Positions 1 to 9,009 of a DNA stretch of 64,000 nucleotides are shown here, piece by piece. The notes under the pieces are model-generated. The model did not search any database, was not told the origin of the DNA, and saw only the letters and a list, made by a program, of their open reading frames with translations. Position 1 is the first letter of the stretch. Each line of letters opens with the position of its first letter. The position numbers were made by a program, and so were the translations under genes. Source of the DNA: JABFRJ01 sp033812735 (GTDB taxonomy: Bacteria > Pseudomonadota > Alphaproteobacteria > Rhizobiales > Hyphomicrobiaceae); contig JAPXTA010000001.1 of the NCBI GenBank assembly GCA_033812735.1, positions 1 to 64,000 of the forward strand, given 5' to 3'.

Positions 1-2907
1 CCTCCGACCGGTCCAGCCGTGACCGACGTTTCGGATGACGGGATCGACACTGACGGCAACACGACGAACGATCCGACCGAGACGATCATCACGCGGACGC
101 CGGGGATTGGGCTCGTCAAGACGGCAAGCACTTCTGGATTCTCCAATCCTCCCCGCCCGGGCGATGTCATCACTTATACGTACGTCGTAACCAATCTCGG
201 GAATACCACGCTGAACAACGTGGCAGTTCTGGAGAGCATGAGTGACTTCACTGGGACCGGGCCGCTGCCTGTGCCTGGACATGTCTCTGGCGGCGGAAAT
301 TTGGACGGAGGAGCAGGTACTCCGACCGATATTGCACCCGGGCAGATGGTGACCTTTGCGGCGCATTACGCGCTTACTCAAGCAGATATCAATACAGGCC
401 GGGTCTCGAACCAGGCTGTTGCGACTGGCAGTGTTCCCGGCGGTAGCACCGTGACCGATCGCTCGGACAGAAACTTGCCAGCCCCCGGCAATGATAGTCC
501 GACCGAAGTGGTCATACCTCGCGCGCCGGCCCTGCAGATCCAGAAATCACTCGCAAGCACGACTCAGGTCTTCCCGTTCGTGTACGATATCGTGTACACG
601 GTTCGTCTCCGGAATACGGGGAACACGGCACTCAGCCAAATCCGCTTACGCGATGACGTGCGGACCGCGCTTTCGCCCGGACAGCTCGTCGCAGTGCCTC
701 AGGTCACGATGAGTGGGTTCTCCGGTACGCCTACCATCAATTCCGGTTTTGATGGCGGTGGAACCCAAGAAATTCTTGCGGGGAATCCTGAGTTACTCCC
801 AGGCCAGTCCGGGGAAATCACCATTCGCGTGCGCACGAGTTTTGTCGACGGTTTTCCGCCGGTCGGACAGGGCAATACTGCCTTTGCGACCACGATCGAG
901 ATCCCGACCCCCGTTAAGTCGGATGATCCGTTTGTCACGCCTGAAAACCCTCTCGATGTGAACCCGACTCCGGAACCTGTAACCGACACTGACCTGGACG
1001 GTTCTCCCGATACGCGCGAGTCGATCAGTCGTGATCGGGACGGGGACGGCATACCCGACCGGCAGGATTATGATCCGACTGGCTACTTTTACTGCGAGGA
1101 AACGGGCAGCATTCTTCCAGGCGGTTCGATCTCTGTCGTCGGTCCGTTAGGCACACAACGCGGCGTTGGCTCATCACATAACATCACGATCGTTCGTGAC
1201 GGCTCTGGCGGAAGCTACCAGTTCCACGTCAGTGCACCGGGACGTTATCTGCTGTCTTACAATTTGCCATCTGGCGGCGCGGCGAGCATATCGCGGCTGC
1301 CAAGCGGGGATCTCGACGTGACGTCGCTGCTACCCGCCAACCCGGGTGTGCTTGGGGGTGGTGAGGTCGGATCGACGGGACGCTTGTCGGATTTCTCTGC
1401 GGCAGGTAACCGCTTCTATCGCGTGTTTGATATTGAGGATGGCGATCCGACGATCTTCAACAACAATATACCGTTGATGCATTGCGGCGTGCCTCGCGTT
1501 TCTGCTTCAAAGGTGGTCGTTGGTACTCCAACGATACGCCCCAATGGCGCGACCAGAATTGTATTCCGCGCCGGCGTGCAAAGCACCGGAAGCAGCATTG
1601 TTCGCAACGCCGCTCTGACTGATGATCTAGATGCAGTCTTCGGTGCAGGAAAGTATGCTGTCATTCGCAATGTGATCGTCGAGCAGCCGAGCGGCTTTGT
1701 AGGGGCGGCGAACCCATCGTTCAACGGTTCATCGGTGACTGACTTGCTTACAACGGGCGGCAGTCTTGCGCCCGGCGAGCGCGTTATCGTTGAGCTCACC
1801 GTCGATGTGAGTGCTGCCGTCAGCGGCAACTTTGTCAATACAGTCGTAGCCCGCGGGGCTTCGCCGCTGGATGGATCAGCCATCCCGACAGCGACCGCGA
1901 CAGCGCCAGTGCTGCTGCAATCCGCCAACCCTGCTGAGTTGCTCAGTATTGAGAAAACGACCAAGCGCCCGACCGCAAGACTAGGCGAGGTCATTCCTTA
2001 TGTCATAACAGTTCGAAATCCGGCGCAAAGGGATGTCGTTGGAGTTGATATCGTCGACCAGATCCCGGCCGGCTTTACCTATCGTCCAGCCTCTGCCCGT
2101 ATCAACGGGCAGGCAGTCGAACCACGGCAGAGCGGCAATCGCATTGTTTGGCACAATATGACTGTGCCGGGCAATACAACGATGACGATCTCATTGTCAT
2201 TGGGTGTCGGTGCTGCGGCTGCGGGGAACGAGTTCGTAAATTGGGCTTGGGCTGAGGATCCGATTGCGCGCGAGAGGATCTCGAACGTCGGCAAGGCGGT
2301 CGTGAAGCGCGAGCTCGAGCACGTATTCGATTGCGGTGAGGTTCTCGGCCGCGTTTTCGATGATAAAAATCGCAATGGCTATTACGACGATGGGGAGCCT
2401 GGCCTTCCTGGTGTGCGCGTAGCGACGGCACGCGGTCGTCTTATCACGACTGATCAACATGGCCGATTCAACGTGCCCTGCGCGGACATTCCGGATCAGA
2501 AGATTGGTTCGAATTTTGTCCTCAAGGTGGATGAACGAACTCTTCCAACTGGATACCGCATCACTTCGGAAAATCCACGAGTGATCCGACTGACGCGTGG
2601 AAAGGTTACTCAGGCGAATTTCGGAGCCTCTATCAGCAGTGTCATCAGCGTCAACCTGAACACTGAGGCGTTCTCGACATCGAGCAATGAGCCGACTGCA
2701 AAGCTGGTTGAAGGCATCGATAAGCTGGTCGGTCAGCTGAGGAGCAGCGAACCTTCGATCGTGAGCATTACCTACCATGCGAAGAGCGATACCGAGAACG
2801 CCGCCGAGCGATTGAAGAGCGTATCTCGATTGCTTGGTGAGCGATGGAAGAAAGCGGGCGGCCAATATCGATTGGAAATCCAATCACGCGTCGTCGTGGG
2901 ACGGTAA
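1..2907 (+). CDS. DUF11-repeat surface protein, 5' end outside the window
   Basis: The frame is open from base 1, so the protein is N-terminally cut; 968 residues remain. Several DUF11-type repeats are visible, for example around residues 35-60 (GDVITYTYVVTNLGNTTL), 180-220 and 650-690 (GEVIPYVITVRNP). An Asp-rich stretch near residues 325-355 (DTDLDGSPD, DRDGDGIPD) resembles calcium-binding thrombospondin type 3 repeats. Near residue 780 there is an SdrD-B-like domain (GRVFDDKNRNGYYDDGEPGL). The last 80 residues could be an OmpA-like domain, but this is uncertain. The stop is 11 bp before the next gene, whose Shine-Dalgarno overlaps the stop, so the two are very likely one operon. A role in the cell envelope or adhesion is inferred. 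Confidence 0.8.
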   Translation, partial: PPTGPAVTDVSDDGIDTDGNTTNDPTETIITRTPGIGLVKTASTSGFSNPPRPGDVITYTYVVTNLGNTTLNNVAVLESMSDFTGTGPLPVPGHVSGGGNLDGGAGTPTDIAPGQMVTFAAHYALTQADINTGRVSNQAVATGSVPGGSTVTDRSDRNLPAPGNDSPTEVVIPRAPALQIQKSLASTTQVFPFVYDIVYTVRLRNTGNTALSQIRLRDDVRTALSPGQLVAVPQVTMSGFSGTPTINSGFDGGGTQEILAGNPELLPGQSGEITIRVRTSFVDGFPPVGQGNTAFATTIEIPTPVKSDDPFVTPENPLDVNPTPEPVTDTDLDGSPDTRESISRDRDGDGIPDRQDYDPTGYFYCEETGSILPGGSISVVGPLGTQRGVGSSHNITIVRDGSGGSYQFHVSAPGRYLLSYNLPSGGAASISRLPSGDLDVTSLLPANPGVLGGGEVGSTGRLSDFSAAGNRFYRVFDIEDGDPTIFNNNIPLMHCGVPRVSASKVVVGTPTIRPNGATRIVFRAGVQSTGSSIVRNAALTDDLDAVFGAGKYAVIRNVIVEQPSGFVGAANPSFNGSSVTDLLTTGGSLAPGERVIVELTVDVSAAVSGNFVNTVVARGASPLDGSAIPTATATAPVLLQSANPAELLSIEKTTKRPTARLGEVIPYVITVRNPAQRDVVGVDIVDQIPAGFTYRPASARINGQAVEPRQSGNRIVWHNMTVPGNTTMTISLSLGVGAAAAGNEFVNWAWAEDPIARERISNVGKAVVKRELEHVFDCGEVLGRVFDDKNRNGYYDDGEPGLPGVRVATARGRLITTDQHGRFNVPCADIPDQKIGSNFVLKVDERTLPTGYRITSENPRVIRLTRGKVTQANFGASISSVISVNLNTEAFSTSSNEPTAKLVEGIDKLVGQLRSSEPSIVSITYHAKSDTENAAERLKSVSRLLGERWKKAGGQYRLEIQSRVVVGR

Positions 2908-2918
2908 GGAGCACAGCA

Positions 2919-5900
2919 ATGTCAGCCAAATCCCAAACGACATCCGTTCTCAGGTCTTTCGTCGCGCGCTTGCTTCAGACGACCTTCATTGTAGCGCTCG
3001 TGCCAGTGGTCTACCACACACTGTCATCTTGGCCGGCTTTGGCTGGTGATGCGACAGGTAGAAGTGCGCCAATCGCATCGCGGGGCCAGTCAGCCGTAGT
3101 TGACGATGGCGCAAACATCGAGAAGAGCAGCAGCGCGGAGGACCCCGGAAGGGCTGGCTTCTCGATCAGTGTCGATGGCCAGCGCATTGCTGGTGAAGAG
3201 AGGCCCGCAGATCGCACTCGGCAAACGGATGTTGCGTTGAGTCAGGCGGACATTCAGGTCAAATTTGATGGCCTCGACGTCCGGCCAATCCTCAATGTGG
3301 CGACAGCCGATCTGCGCCATGCCTACCGTCCTGGCGATAAAGTCACCTTTAACGTGACTACTAACTATCCGAATTGGATCAGTCGTGCAGAGCTGCGCAT
3401 TTTTGATGCTAAGGATGGGGTACAAGGCGTTCCTATCGTCGCAGTTCCCGCGGCTGGGGTGGGATACAGCGCCGAATGGTCCATGCCGGCAGAAGGGCCA
3501 GAGAAGTATCTCTACGTGTTGCGTGTATATGGCAAAGACAATCGCTTTGACGAAACCGTGCCGCTCGCCCTCAGCCGGACAACAAAGGACTTCCCCGCGC
3601 ACCTCACGTCGCCACATGGTGGAGCGATCTCGGCTGGTCGTGCGGAAGACAGAACAGCCGTCCGGAACATTCCGATCTACGGCGGAGCTATTACTGTTTA
3701 CGGCCGCAACGTTCCCAGCGGTTACCGGGTCGAGACACTCGGTGAGGCCGTGCCCGTCGACGCGAAGGGATCATTTGTCGTTCAAAGAATCTTGCCGCCG
3801 GGTGAGCATGACGTGACCATCAATGTGAAGGGTGAGCGCGACGGACGTCTAGAGTTCTCACGTAACGTCAATATTCCCTCAAATGAGTGGTTTTACGTTG
3901 GTATGGCCGACCTGACGGTTGGACGTAATCTTGGAAGCTCTGCCTTGACGCCTGCTGCGCCGGGTGAGTATGAGCGGACTTATACCAAAGGCCGACTAGC
4001 CTTCTATCTTAAGGGCAAGATCAAGGGCCAATATTTGCTCACGGCATCCGCCGATACAGGCGAGGAGAAAGTCCAGAACTTGTTTCGTAACATCGATGAC
4101 AAGGGGCCGCAGGAGCTTTTGAGGCGCATCGATCCAGATTTGTACTATCCGGTTTATGGCGACGCATCGTCAGCGATCGAAGACGCACCTACCGACGGCA
4201 AGTTCTATGTTCGCCTGGAACGTGGACCAAGTCATGTCATGTGGGGCCGGTTCAAAACCAGTATCAAAGGCACTGAGTTCGCGCGTAACGAGAGAAAGTT
4301 GTACGGCGCACAGGCCGTATACAAGTCGAACCAGACGACCAGTCATGGCACCCCCGTTGATGAGGCTGAGGCCTATGCTGCAAAGCCAAGTACCTTACCA
4401 CAACGTGACAGCCTGCTCGGCACGGGTGGGTCGGTGTACTTTCTAAGCCGCCAGGACATCAACAGGGGGTCAGAAACGATCACGATCGAAGTTCGGGATG
4501 CTGTGAGCGATATCGTTATGAGCCGGCGAACGCTCCGGTTCGGTGAGGATTACGAAATCAACTATGTCCAGGGTGTCGTGCTGCTCAAGACGCAGCTTTC
4601 GTCGACCGCACGGAGCCAGGACGTCGTGTCCGGCGGGACCTTAAGCGGAAGTTTGCAGTATCTTGTCGTGCAGTACGAATTCACGCCCGCGCTGGAAACT
4701 GTGAAGGGATATTCAACAGGTGGCCGTGCTCAAACCTGGATTGCCGACAACGTTCGCGTGGGCGTATCTGGATTGAACGAGCAGACTGGAGAAAAGGCGC
4801 ACAACGTCACGTCGGTCGATGCTCATATCAGGTTAAAAGAAAAGTCCTTCGTCGAGTTGGAAGCTGCGCGCAGTGACGGCCCTGGCTTTAGAAATTCGAC
4901 GTCGATCAATGGCGGTTTGACGATTGTATCGCCTGGGCTGCTCGTAGGTCAAGCCAACCAAGAGGCTTTCGCCTATCGTGCCAGAACACATATCGACGTG
5001 TCAGAGTTCGGATTTGGCACCAAAGGGGCCGTGGGTGGCTTTTTTGAAAGGCGCGATGCCGCGTTCTCGTCTATGGGGTTTGAAACACGCCACGATCAGC
5101 AGGCGTTTGGCTTATTTGGTGATTTCGAGTTCCGATCGTGGTTGCGGACTAAACTGAAATACAAGGAATTTGAAAGTGCCGGCGGTCAATCTGAGAAGGA
5201 AGGCGCCGGTCAGATCGAATACGATTGGCGTCCCGACTGGACGGTGGGCGTCGGTGTAAAGCACAAAGAGATACAAGTGCCTGGCATAGCCCTTCACAAC
5301 GGCGGACGTACTGATGTCGGAGTGAAGCTCACCTATAAGCCGGATGCCGATAGATCTTATCATGTTTTTGGTCAGGCCACGGCGCGTCTGACGGGCGATA
5401 TAAGCCGTAATGAACGCGTTGGCGTGGGCACCGAGTTCCGAGTGTCAGAGAAGGTCAGTTTAGGTGGGGAACTCTCGTATGGGGCGCTCGGATGGGGCGG
5501 ACTGGCAACCATCAGTTACGACCCCACCCCGGATGACAGGAACTACTTCGGCTATACCCTGGATCCCGATCGGCCCATGACTATCGGCGCACCGATGATC
5601 GGCACTAATGGTGGGCGCTTTGTCGGGGGTGCGCGTCACAAGTATACGGAAAGGCTGTCGGCCTATGCGGAGAACAATTACGACTTGTTTGGGGACAAGA
5701 AGGCTCTGACCAGTACCTATGGTGTGGTCTACACGCCTACGCCGCTGTGGACTGTCGGTGGTGGTGTGGAGTACGGGGACCTCAAGGACCGGCAAGGTGG
5801 GACCGCCGATATTTCCAGAATAGCGCCGTCGATCTCTGTGACCTACAAGGATGCCGATAAAGTGACTTGGCGACTGCGAGGCGAGGCTCGCTTCGAAAAT

Positions 5901-6560
5901 TCAACAGAAGCCGCCAAAGACCGTACAACTTACTTGGCTACGGCTGGGCTTGGCGTTGCCGTTGATCAGGATTGGAAGTTTCTCGCTGGCCTGGACGCCG
6001 CTATTTCCGATTCTGATCAGGCCAGCATACTCGATGGCGATTATGTCAAAGGCAGTATCGGCTATGCCTATCGTCCGGTCGACAACGACCGGTTCAACGC
6101 ACTCTTCAAGTCAATCTTGATATACGATCTGCCCGGACCGGACCAGGTCACGAGCTTTGGCAGCAAACTCGGCCCGGCACAGCGCAGTATCGTTCTATCG
6201 GCGGATGGCAACTACAAATACAACCACAACTTAACATTGGGCGGAAAGTACGGCTTCAGAATAGGCGAGGTTGCCTATTCTCGGAGTTCCAAAGATTTCG
6301 AGCAGTCATCGGCGCATCTCGGCGTACTACGCGCAGACTTTCACATCGTGAAGGACTGGGATCTCATGCTGGAAGGGCGGCTTCTGTACACACCTGAGAT
6401 CGATACCACCAATCTGGGTGTGGTGACAGGTGTGTGGCGCCATCTCGGAGCCAACTTGAAGATTGGCGGCGGGTATAATTTCGGAAAATTCTCGGACGAT
6501 CTCGCCGATCTCACCCACAACGACCGCGGGGTTTTTATCAATATGACGGGCAAGTTTTAA
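2919..6560 (+). CDS. Large outer-membrane beta-barrel protein
   Basis: I chose the ATG at 2919 because AAGGAG sits 8 bp upstream; the frame is open for 25 more codons inside the previous gene. The product has 1213 residues. The N-terminus has a basic n-region and a hydrophobic stretch ending in ALA, consistent with a signal peptide. Residues ~100-420 look like extracellular beta-sandwich modules. The C-terminal two thirds is a series of alternating amphipathic strands typical of an outer-membrane barrel, and the chain ends in Phe (NMTGKF), the usual outer-membrane C-terminal signature. It is co-transcribed with the DUF11 protein, so it may export or anchor it. That partnership is inferred from adjacency. 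Confidence 0.75.
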   Translation: MSAKSQTTSVLRSFVARLLQTTFIVALVPVVYHTLSSWPALAGDATGRSAPIASRGQSAVVDDGANIEKSSSAEDPGRAGFSISVDGQRIAGEERPADRTRQTDVALSQADIQVKFDGLDVRPILNVATADLRHAYRPGDKVTFNVTTNYPNWISRAELRIFDAKDGVQGVPIVAVPAAGVGYSAEWSMPAEGPEKYLYVLRVYGKDNRFDETVPLALSRTTKDFPAHLTSPHGGAISAGRAEDRTAVRNIPIYGGAITVYGRNVPSGYRVETLGEAVPVDAKGSFVVQRILPPGEHDVTINVKGERDGRLEFSRNVNIPSNEWFYVGMADLTVGRNLGSSALTPAAPGEYERTYTKGRLAFYLKGKIKGQYLLTASADTGEEKVQNLFRNIDDKGPQELLRRIDPDLYYPVYGDASSAIEDAPTDGKFYVRLERGPSHVMWGRFKTSIKGTEFARNERKLYGAQAVYKSNQTTSHGTPVDEAEAYAAKPSTLPQRDSLLGTGGSVYFLSRQDINRGSETITIEVRDAVSDIVMSRRTLRFGEDYEINYVQGVVLLKTQLSSTARSQDVVSGGTLSGSLQYLVVQYEFTPALETVKGYSTGGRAQTWIADNVRVGVSGLNEQTGEKAHNVTSVDAHIRLKEKSFVELEAARSDGPGFRNSTSINGGLTIVSPGLLVGQANQEAFAYRARTHIDVSEFGFGTKGAVGGFFERRDAAFSSMGFETRHDQQAFGLFGDFEFRSWLRTKLKYKEFESAGGQSEKEGAGQIEYDWRPDWTVGVGVKHKEIQVPGIALHNGGRTDVGVKLTYKPDADRSYHVFGQATARLTGDISRNERVGVGTEFRVSEKVSLGGELSYGALGWGGLATISYDPTPDDRNYFGYTLDPDRPMTIGAPMIGTNGGRFVGGARHKYTERLSAYAENNYDLFGDKKALTSTYGVVYTPTPLWTVGGGVEYGDLKDRQGGTADISRIAPSISVTYKDADKVTWRLRGEARFENSTEAAKDRTTYLATAGLGVAVDQDWKFLAGLDAAISDSDQASILDGDYVKGSIGYAYRPVDNDRFNALFKSILIYDLPGPDQVTSFGSKLGPAQRSIVLSADGNYKYNHNLTLGGKYGFRIGEVAYSRSSKDFEQSSAHLGVLRADFHIVKDWDLMLEGRLLYTPEIDTTNLGVVTGVWRHLGANLKIGGGYNFGKFSDDLADLTHNDRGVFINMTGKF

Positions 6561-6970
6561 ATGGAGTCTCTGATCTTGTGATAGCTCCGCTTATGTTGGC
6601 AAACTACTAAGTCCGAGGAATCGTCTATGCTGCTTTGGCGTGTCGACGACGGATGTTGATCCGCTCCGGGAGATTAGCTTATACGGCCACTGCATCATGC
6701 CATCCTCAAGCGTTCGGAGTTACGTTCTCGTCGCCGCAAACTTGGGGAGTTGCAGTTGTGGATCGCGCGCGATCAGGTGCTTTTGACGCTTGAGCGTCGC
6801 GCTGGCACGAGCAGAGTGACTGTCTTGACCGGGTGAGATGAAAAGCGCTTAACGCTGACACCCATGCCCTGTCGCGATCCAGCCAAGCTCGGCTCATAAT
6901 TCACGGTTTAATCTATGCGGCAGTTGCTGGCCGATTGTAAGTATCCGGCCAAGACCGCCGGGATGATCGG
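6561..6970. other. Intergenic region before IS66 remnant
   Basis: About 410 bp with no gene I can support. A short open frame on the plus strand around 6692-6838 (LRSRRRKLGELQLWIARD) could be a gene relic but I do not recognise it. The last 40 bp before the transposase stop include GTAAGTATCCGGCCAAG (from about 6938), a plausible outer end of the IS66 element because ends of this family commonly begin GTAA. No matching inverted copy was found beyond tnpB. Confidence 0.4.
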
Positions 6971-8578
6971 TCAAGCAGCCTGGGCTGCGCCCTCGCCGGT
7001 TTTCCAGTTCCAGGGCAGCAGGTCGGCGACCTTGCTTGCGGGATGGTCGGCGATGCGGGCGAGCACATCGGCGAGCCAGGTGCGGGCGTCGACGTCGTTC
7101 AGCTTGCAGGTTTCGATCAGTGTGAAGATCGCGGCTGCGCGATGCCCGCCCGAGTCCGAGCCGCAGAATGTCCAGTTGCGGCGCCCGACCGCAATGCCGC
7201 GCACAGCGCGCTCGGCTGCGTTGTTACTCATGCAGAGCCGACCGTCGTCGAGGAAGCGCGTGAACGCACGCCATCGCTTCAGGCTGTAGTCAATCGCCTT
7301 GGCGACCGGCGCCTTCGACGAGAGTTTCTTGCGCTCGGTCCTGAGCCAGGCTTCGAGCGCCTCGACGAGCGGCCTCGATCGCTCTTGTCGGACGGCGCGG
7401 CGTTCATCCGGAGTCTTGCCGTTGATCTCGCGCTCGATGGCGAAGAGTTCGTCGATGCGGCGCACGGCTTCGATCGCGACCGGAGCCTTTTGAAGCTCGG
7501 CCAGTTCGAAGAACTTGCGCCGGCCGTGCGCCCAGCAAGCGGCCTCGACAATCATGCCCGGCTGGCGGCCATCGACATAGAGACCATTGTAGCCGGAGTA
7601 GGCATCGGCTTGCATGAGACCGCTGTAGGTTGCCAAGTGGCGCTCGGGATGCTCGGCGCCGCGATCGCGCGAGTAGTGCAAGAGGACGGCCGGCGCGGCG
7701 CTGCCGTCGAACGGGCGATCGTCGCGCACGTAGGCCCACAGACGCGCCGTGGCGCATTTCCCCTTCGCCAGCACCGGCACCATCCTGTCATCGGCGTGGA
7801 TACGATCGGCAGCGAGAACGTGCTTCTCGATCTCCTCGACGACCGGCGCCAGCGTCGCCGCGCACGCGCCGACCCAATCGGCGAGCGTCGAGACGTCGAG
7901 ATCGACACCCTGCGCGGCATAGAGATCACTCTGGCGATTGAGCGGCAGATGCGCCCGGTACTTGTTGTGCAACACTTCGGCGAGCAGCTGCGGGCCGGCA
8001 CGGCCCCGTGCGATCGGATGCGACGGCGCAGGCGTTTCGGTGATCTTCTCGCAGTCCCGGCAGGTGAACAGCTCGCGCACATGCTGGATGACCTTCCAGC
8101 GCTCCGGCACGAACTCCAGCGTTTCCGTGATCTTCTCGTCGAGTTTGCGGATCTTCGCCGATCCGCAGTGGCGACACGCGCACGGCGCCGTATGCACCAG
8201 CCGCTCACGCGGCAGCTTATCATCGAGTGGGCGGCGTGCGGGCTTCTGCGTCGGTTCTTCGTTCGCAATGCCGGGCCGTTCGATTGCGGCGGCGACTTTC
8301 CCTGCGCTCGCCGTCTCGACCAGCTCGCCGAGCTGCATCTCCAGTTGATCGATGAGCCGCGCGCTCTTTTCCGATGAGGCGCCGTAGTCGGCGCGCTTCA
8401 TCTTGGCGATCGTCAGTTTCAGAGTGGCGATCTGCGCGTCGAGATCGGCCGAGCGGGTCTCGGCAACGGCGGCGCGGTGTTCGAGAGCATCGGCGCGGGC
8501 ATGAGCCGCGAGAAGAAGCGCTTTCAGTTGCGCCGCATCATCAGGCAATGTCGCGGGATCGAGTGCCATGCCAAGCAT
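6971..8578 (-). CDS. tnpC: IS66 family transposase TnpC
   Basis: DDE transposase of the IS66 family, 535 residues, a normal length. Residues ~10-75 form a heptad-rich helix (the zipper-like N-terminus of the family). A CxCxxC zinc-binding motif (CACRHCG) follows at ~132-138. The central DDE domain follows, and the C-terminus carries the family's typical end, with a leucine-rich helix and LLPWNW. ATG codons at 8578 and 8569 are equally plausible; neither has a clear Shine-Dalgarno. The reading frame is intact although the element as a whole has lost tnpA. Confidence 0.92.
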   Translation of the reverse strand: MLGMALDPATLPDDAAQLKALLLAAHARADALEHRAAVAETRSADLDAQIATLKLTIAKMKRADYGASSEKSARLIDQLEMQLGELVETASAGKVAAAIERPGIANEEPTQKPARRPLDDKLPRERLVHTAPCACRHCGSAKIRKLDEKITETLEFVPERWKVIQHVRELFTCRDCEKITETPAPSHPIARGRAGPQLLAEVLHNKYRAHLPLNRQSDLYAAQGVDLDVSTLADWVGACAATLAPVVEEIEKHVLAADRIHADDRMVPVLAKGKCATARLWAYVRDDRPFDGSAAPAVLLHYSRDRGAEHPERHLATYSGLMQADAYSGYNGLYVDGRQPGMIVEAACWAHGRRKFFELAELQKAPVAIEAVRRIDELFAIEREINGKTPDERRAVRQERSRPLVEALEAWLRTERKKLSSKAPVAKAIDYSLKRWRAFTRFLDDGRLCMSNNAAERAVRGIAVGRRNWTFCGSDSGGHRAAAIFTLIETCKLNDVDARTWLADVLARIADHPASKVADLLPWNWKTGEGAAQAA

Positions 8579-8638
8579 CTACACTGCTTCGCGCAACTGA
8601 CGAATCATCGATCCACGTCGATGATGGTCACGCGGCAT

Positions 8639-9004
8639 TCAGCCGGCGATCTGTGGCCGATACGTCGCTTGTGGCGCACGCCAATCGATGCCTTCGAGAA
8701 GATAGCCGAGTTGCGCCGGCGAGATCGTCACGGACGCATCGGCAGCGTCGGTCTTCGTTGCCGGCGTCGGCCATATAAAACGCCCCTTCTCCAGCCGTTT
8801 CGAGAACAGGCATGCGCCCTGGCCGTCGTGCCAGATGACCTTGATCAGATCGCCACGCCGACCACGGAACACGAACAAGTGCCCACAATGCGGATCAGCC
8901 TTCAGCGTCTCCTGCACTTGCAAGGCGAGGCCGGGAAAGCCGCGCCGCATGTCGGTGTGGCCGGTCGCGAGCCACACGCGCACGCCGGCAGGAACCGGGA
9001 TCAT
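8639..9004 (-). CDS. tnpB: IS66 family accessory protein TnpB (Orf2)
   Basis: A 121-residue IS66 Orf2 protein. The hallmarks are near the start: MIPVPAGVRVWLATGHTDMR, then HLFVFRGRRGDLIKVIWHDG. I set the start at this methionine (9004) because family members begin there; the frame is open 14 codons further upstream into unrelated sequence. Its exact role is unknown, but it is needed for transposition in studied IS66 members. The tnpA partner that normally precedes it is absent. Confidence 0.92.
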   Translation of the reverse strand: MIPVPAGVRVWLATGHTDMRRGFPGLALQVQETLKADPHCGHLFVFRGRRGDLIKVIWHDGQGACLFSKRLEKGRFIWPTPATKTDAADASVTISPAQLGYLLEGIDWRAPQATYRPQIAG

Positions 9005-9009
9005 ATAGC

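Larger units (their letters stand above)
6938..9004 (-). mobile_element. IS66-family element remnant lacking tnpA and one end
   Basis: Contains the tnpC transposase and tnpB (IS66 Orf2) in the usual order on the minus strand, but nothing resembling tnpA (Orf1) lies upstream of tnpB. Sequence immediately beyond the tnpB start codon already belongs to an autotransporter reading frame on the opposite strand. The left end is a guess from a GTAAG sequence near 6938. No right terminal repeat or target duplication is visible, so the element is probably immobile. Confidence 0.75.

Noticed and set aside
7043..8377. 444-codon plus-strand frame across the IS66 transposase
   Set aside because: It is the antisense of tnpC; no protein-like motif or start signal, and tnpC on the other strand is unmistakable.
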